Source: Ruminococcus sp. CAG:488
GTDB taxonomy: Bacteria > Bacillota > Clostridia > Oscillospirales > Acutalibacteraceae
Reading direction: 5' to 3'
DNA: 8,914 nt
NCBI GenBank assembly: GCA_000434055.1
Contig: HF999633.1
Location: 30,874-39,787 of the forward strand
Under the pieces are notes generated by a model. The model searched no databases. It was not told the DNA's origin and saw only the letters and a list, made by a program, of their open reading frames with translations. Below, one piece after another: positions 6,603-8,914 of the stretch (within the stretch, counting starts at the first letter, position 1; each line of letters opens with the position of its first letter). The position numbers and the translations under genes are program-made.

Positions 6603-7763
6603 ATGGCGACTTTACTTTTAATTGTTATCTTTATTGACTTTATCGGGCTCGGAATTCCCGACTCGCTTTTTGGAGCGGCATGGCCCGCAATCAATTATGA
6701 CTTTGGTCTGCCGATTTCGGCAGCGAATGCGGTCACCGTCACAATGACGGTATGCTCGATAATTTCAAGTCTGATGAGTGCAAAGCTGACAGAAAGATTT
6801 TCGACGTCAAAAATTGCAGCGGTGAGCACAGCGCTTACCGCTGTCGGTCTGTTCGGCTTTTCAATCTCAAAGAACATATATATGATGTTCTTCTTCACCC
6901 TGTTTCTCGGATTCGGTGCAGGAGCGATAGATGCAGCACTCAATAATTATGTTGCAGTTCATTATAAGGCATCGCACATGAATTTTCTGCACTGCTTCTA
7001 TGGAATAGGCGTAACTCTCAGTCCGTACATAATGTCGCTTGCGCTCAAGAACCGATCTTGGGAAAGCGGCTACCGCTGGGCATCTATTATTCAGCTTGTC
7101 ATTTCCGTTATCGCTTTTGCCTCCCTCCCCCTTTGGCAAAAGAACGGCATATTATCTGGTGTTTCGGAAGAAAACAGCAAAAGCAGCTTTGCAGAGCTTA
7201 TAAAACTTCCCGGAGTTAAATCAACCTGGCTTGTGCTTTTCGGTTCATGCTCGCTTGAATATGTCAGTGGTACATGGGCAAGCTCGTTTCTCGTCAATTC
7301 GAGAGGACTTACGGCTGACAAAGCTGCGCTGTTTATTACCGTCTACTACGGCGGAATGGCATTCGGACGTTTTCTTTCGGGGATTCTCTCGACAAAACTT
7401 AAACCGCAGCAAATTATTGCAATCGGTACAATTCTTATAATTCCCGCCATTGCTCTCGTTTCACAACCGTTTGTACCATTTCTGTGTGCAGCAGGACTAT
7501 TCCTTATCGGACTCGGCAACGGTCCTCTTTATCCGAACATGGTGCATCTAACCCCAGTTCGCTTTGGCAAAAAAATGTCTCAGATGGTCATGGGTTCACA
7601 GATGGCGGCGGCATATATCGGAATTCTTTCCATGCCCGCACTGACAGGCTTCCTTGCTCAGAAGTTCTCAACCGATATTTTTCCATATTGCTTGATTATC
7701 TTATACGGCATAATGCTTATTTCCCTTATTTTTACTCGAAAATCAAAAATTGTAAATGAATAA
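6603..7763 (+). CDS. MFS transporter, FHS/fucose-permease-like
   Basis: A 386-aa integral membrane protein with about 12 hydrophobic segments in two halves, joined by a hydrophilic loop at about 178-205. Features fitting the fucose-permease branch of the major facilitator superfamily are GLGIPDS (15-21) in the first helix, GAGAIDAALNNY (105-116), HCFYGIGVTLSP (130-141), GMAFGR (251-256) and GLGNGPLYPN (303-312). It probably imports a sugar or related small molecule by ion symport, but the substrate is not known. The ATG lies 3 bases after the phosphoesterase stop, with no good Shine-Dalgarno before it, so translation may depend on coupling to the upstream gene. The first helix begins at residue 3, so a later start is unlikely. 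Last gene of the operon; it suits a role in bringing in the substrate for the cytoplasmic GH109 enzyme. Confidence 0.85.
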   Translation: MATLLLIVIFIDFIGLGIPDSLFGAAWPAINYDFGLPISAANAVTVTMTVCSIISSLMSAKLTERFSTSKIAAVSTALTAVGLFGFSISKNIYMMFFFTLFLGFGAGAIDAALNNYVAVHYKASHMNFLHCFYGIGVTLSPYIMSLALKNRSWESGYRWASIIQLVISVIAFASLPLWQKNGILSGVSEENSKSSFAELIKLPGVKSTWLVLFGSCSLEYVSGTWASSFLVNSRGLTADKAALFITVYYGGMAFGRFLSGILSTKLKPQQIIAIGTILIIPAIALVSQPFVPFLCAAGLFLIGLGNGPLYPNMVHLTPVRFGKKMSQMVMGSQMAAAYIGILSMPALTGFLAQKFSTDIFPYCLIILYGIMLISLIFTRKSKIVNE

Positions 7764-7792
7764 TTTATTAAATTAAAAAATTTGTTAATAAA
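7764..7792 (+). repeat. A+T-only inverted repeat after the MFS gene
   Basis: TTTATTAA (7764-7771) and TTAATAAA (7785-7792) are perfect complements directly after the MFS stop codon. The stem has no G-C pair and is followed by A rather than T on the plus strand, so it is a poor intrinsic terminator. No better one lies between the MFS gene and the next gene, so some read-through is possible. Confidence 0.3.
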
Positions 7793-7798
7793 AAACTA

Positions 7799-7827
7799 TT
7801 GATTATTTAATGAATAGCTGATAAAAT
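7799..7827 (+). promoter_or_regulatory. Probable promoter of the dockerin-first gene pair
   Basis: TTGATT (7799-7804) and TAAAAT (7822-7827) match sigma-A boxes at 4 and 5 of 6 positions with the preferred 17-base spacing. A start near 7834 would leave a leader of about 30 bases before the ATG at 7866. This supports a transcription unit separate from the upstream transporter operon. Confidence 0.55.
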
Positions 7828-7865
7828 CAAAGTAATCATAAATACAAACAGAAAGGACGTTATGT

Positions 7866-8660
7866 ATGAAACAAATATTTTCTATTTTGCTTTCGGCACT
7901 CCTTGCGGTTTCTGTCCTGGGAATTTCTGCCTCGGCAAGAACTCTCGGAGATGTTGACGGCAACAAAAAAGCAAACGCCGCAGACGCATTGAAGATACTT
8001 CAATACACTGTCGGTACTCTTGACACTATCGACAAAAAGCTTGCCGACGTTAACTGTGACGGCACAGTTAATTCAGCCGATGCGCTCATCGTTCTCAGAG
8101 TTTGCGTAGGCACTTATGAGGGTCCGACAGAGGTTGACCTCAAGCCCGAGATCATTGACCCCATAATGAAAACCGGAAAGTTCACTCTCGGCACAGTTGT
8201 TGATACAGTGGACGAAAAAGGGAATTCAGTCAGTATCCCTTCCACCGTCATGGTCAGCGGCAACAACATTTGCACCTCCATGAAATACAGCGGCATGAAT
8301 ATCAGACTTCTTGTTCTTAACGGCAAAGTATACATGATAAGCCCGGACTTTAAGGTCTATGTGGAAATGAGAAAGGAAGATCTCGGCGGTCTTGATTTCG
8401 GCAATATGAATTTTGATGATAATCAAACCTATGTCGGTTCATTCTACTCAACATATAACGGAAAGACCTACACCGTCGATTCCTATAAATCATCGGATGG
8501 TTCGGTTGCCGATTACTATTTCCTTGACGGAAAATGGGTGATGACCGGCGAACATTCCGCAAAGCCTGAGGAAGCAATGAAAATTACCGAGTTCAAAGCA
8601 GGCGTCAATGAATCATATTTTTCACTTAAAGGATTCAAAAAGATTGACATTAATAAATAA
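7866..8660 (+). CDS. Secreted protein with N-terminal dockerin and unknown beta-rich domain
   Basis: A 264-aa exported protein. The signal peptide probably ends at SASA (residue 24). A type I dockerin follows at once (28-83): the first loop, DVDGNKKANAAD (29-40), is degenerate, with K where the conserved glycine sits and A in place of I/V, while the second, DVNCDGTVNSAD (61-72), is canonical. Residues about 90-264 form an unrecognised domain with alternating beta strands (STVMVSGNN, RLLVLNGKVYMI, DGKWVMTGEH) and a final SYFSLKGFKKID. The strand pattern recalls LolA/LppX-like lipid-carrier folds, but no specific motif proves this. No catalytic residues are evident. AAAGGA (7852-7857) lies 8 bases before the ATG. 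It is followed after 15 bases by another dockerin protein, so the two are likely co-expressed. A dockerin implies binding to a cohesin, which is not in the window. Confidence 0.85.
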   Translation: MKQIFSILLSALLAVSVLGISASARTLGDVDGNKKANAADALKILQYTVGTLDTIDKKLADVNCDGTVNSADALIVLRVCVGTYEGPTEVDLKPEIIDPIMKTGKFTLGTVVDTVDEKGNSVSIPSTVMVSGNNICTSMKYSGMNIRLLVLNGKVYMISPDFKVYVEMRKEDLGGLDFGNMNFDDNQTYVGSFYSTYNGKTYTVDSYKSSDGSVADYYFLDGKWVMTGEHSAKPEEAMKITEFKAGVNESYFSLKGFKKIDINK

Positions 8661-8675
8661 AGGAGATAATTGAAA

Positions 8676-8914
8676 ATGAACAAGTTTATTAAAACAGGTA
8701 TTTCAATTGCTGCCGCAGTTGCCATTACCGCTTCGGCTTCTGCAATGGCTTTGGCAGCGAATTACATGGGTGACGTCAACGATGACGGTAAAGTAAATTC
8801 CGCAGATGCGCTGGCAATACTCAGATACACAGTGGGTATTGACGGCACAGAGATCAATCTTAAAAAAGCCGATGTCAATTCCGACGGAAGCATCAATTCT
8901 TCCGACGCTCTTAA
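8676..8914 (+). CDS. Secreted dockerin protein, 3' end outside the window
   Basis: The first 79 residues of a gene that runs off the right edge. Residues 1-28 form a signal peptide (NKFIK, hydrophobic alanine-rich core, cleavage near ALAA). A type I dockerin follows with two canonical calcium loops: DVNDDGKVNSAD (33-44) and DVNSDGSINSSD (66-77), with YTVG after the first helix. The architecture repeats that of the 264-aa protein just upstream. Both loops are intact here, unlike the first loop of that neighbour. AAGGAG (8660-8665) overlaps the upstream stop codon and lies 10 bases before the ATG, which indicates an operon. What follows the dockerin is unknown, so no function can be given. Confidence 0.85.
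   Translation, partial: MNKFIKTGISIAAAVAITASASAMALAANYMGDVNDDGKVNSADALAILRYTVGIDGTEINLKKADVNSDGSINSSDAL

Noticed and set aside
7764..7792. Inverted repeat after the MFS gene as an intrinsic terminator
   Set aside because: The stem is all A-T and has no T tract after it on the plus strand, so it is kept only as a repeat.
1..8914. Mobile element, CRISPR array, defence system or tRNA
   Set aside because: No transposase, integrase, spaced direct repeat array, nuclease or helicase gene, or cloverleaf-like sequence was found on either strand.

Overview
The window looks like low-to-mid G+C Firmicutes DNA, most likely a gut Clostridia of the Ruminococcaceae/Oscillospiraceae type. This rests on three secreted proteins with type I dockerin repeats of the NSADAL/YTVG style, strong AGGAGG-type ribosome binding sites, AT-rich intergenic DNA and sigma-A-like promoters. 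The taxonomic call is inference from protein style; no rRNA or marker gene is present.

Layout. Positions 1-22 hold a perfect hairpin, probably a terminator. A very large secreted protein (1193 aa, minus strand, 39-3620) follows: signal peptide, about 750 residues of unrecognised mostly helical sequence, two FIVAR-like helical repeats, a beta-rich linker module and a C-terminal dockerin. A 425-base divergent intergenic region (3621-4045) holds its GTG start signals, a possibly structured 5' UTR, and the promoter of a rightward operon. That operon has three tightly packed genes: a GH109-family NAD-dependent glycosidase (4046-5275), an exported or membrane-anchored calcineurin-like metallophosphoesterase (5292-6599) and an FHS/fucose-permease-like MFS transporter (6603-7763). 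After a 102-base AT-rich gap with its own promoter comes a second rightward unit: a 264-aa protein with its dockerin directly after the signal peptide (7866-8660), and 15 bases later a second dockerin-first protein cut by the window end (8676-8914).

How the genes may work together. The central operon reads as a small glycan-use cassette: an outside phosphoesterase, a sugar permease, and a cytoplasmic glycosidase with bound NAD that would act on the imported sugar (GH109 members studied act on alpha-N-acetylgalactosaminides). It is flanked by dockerin proteins that could be held on cohesin scaffolds at the cell surface, but no cohesin, scaffoldin or dockerin-bearing glycosidase is visible. No tRNA, rRNA, CRISPR array, insertion sequence, phage gene or toxin system was seen. 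The least explained items are the 1193-aa dockerin protein and the two dockerin-first proteins.
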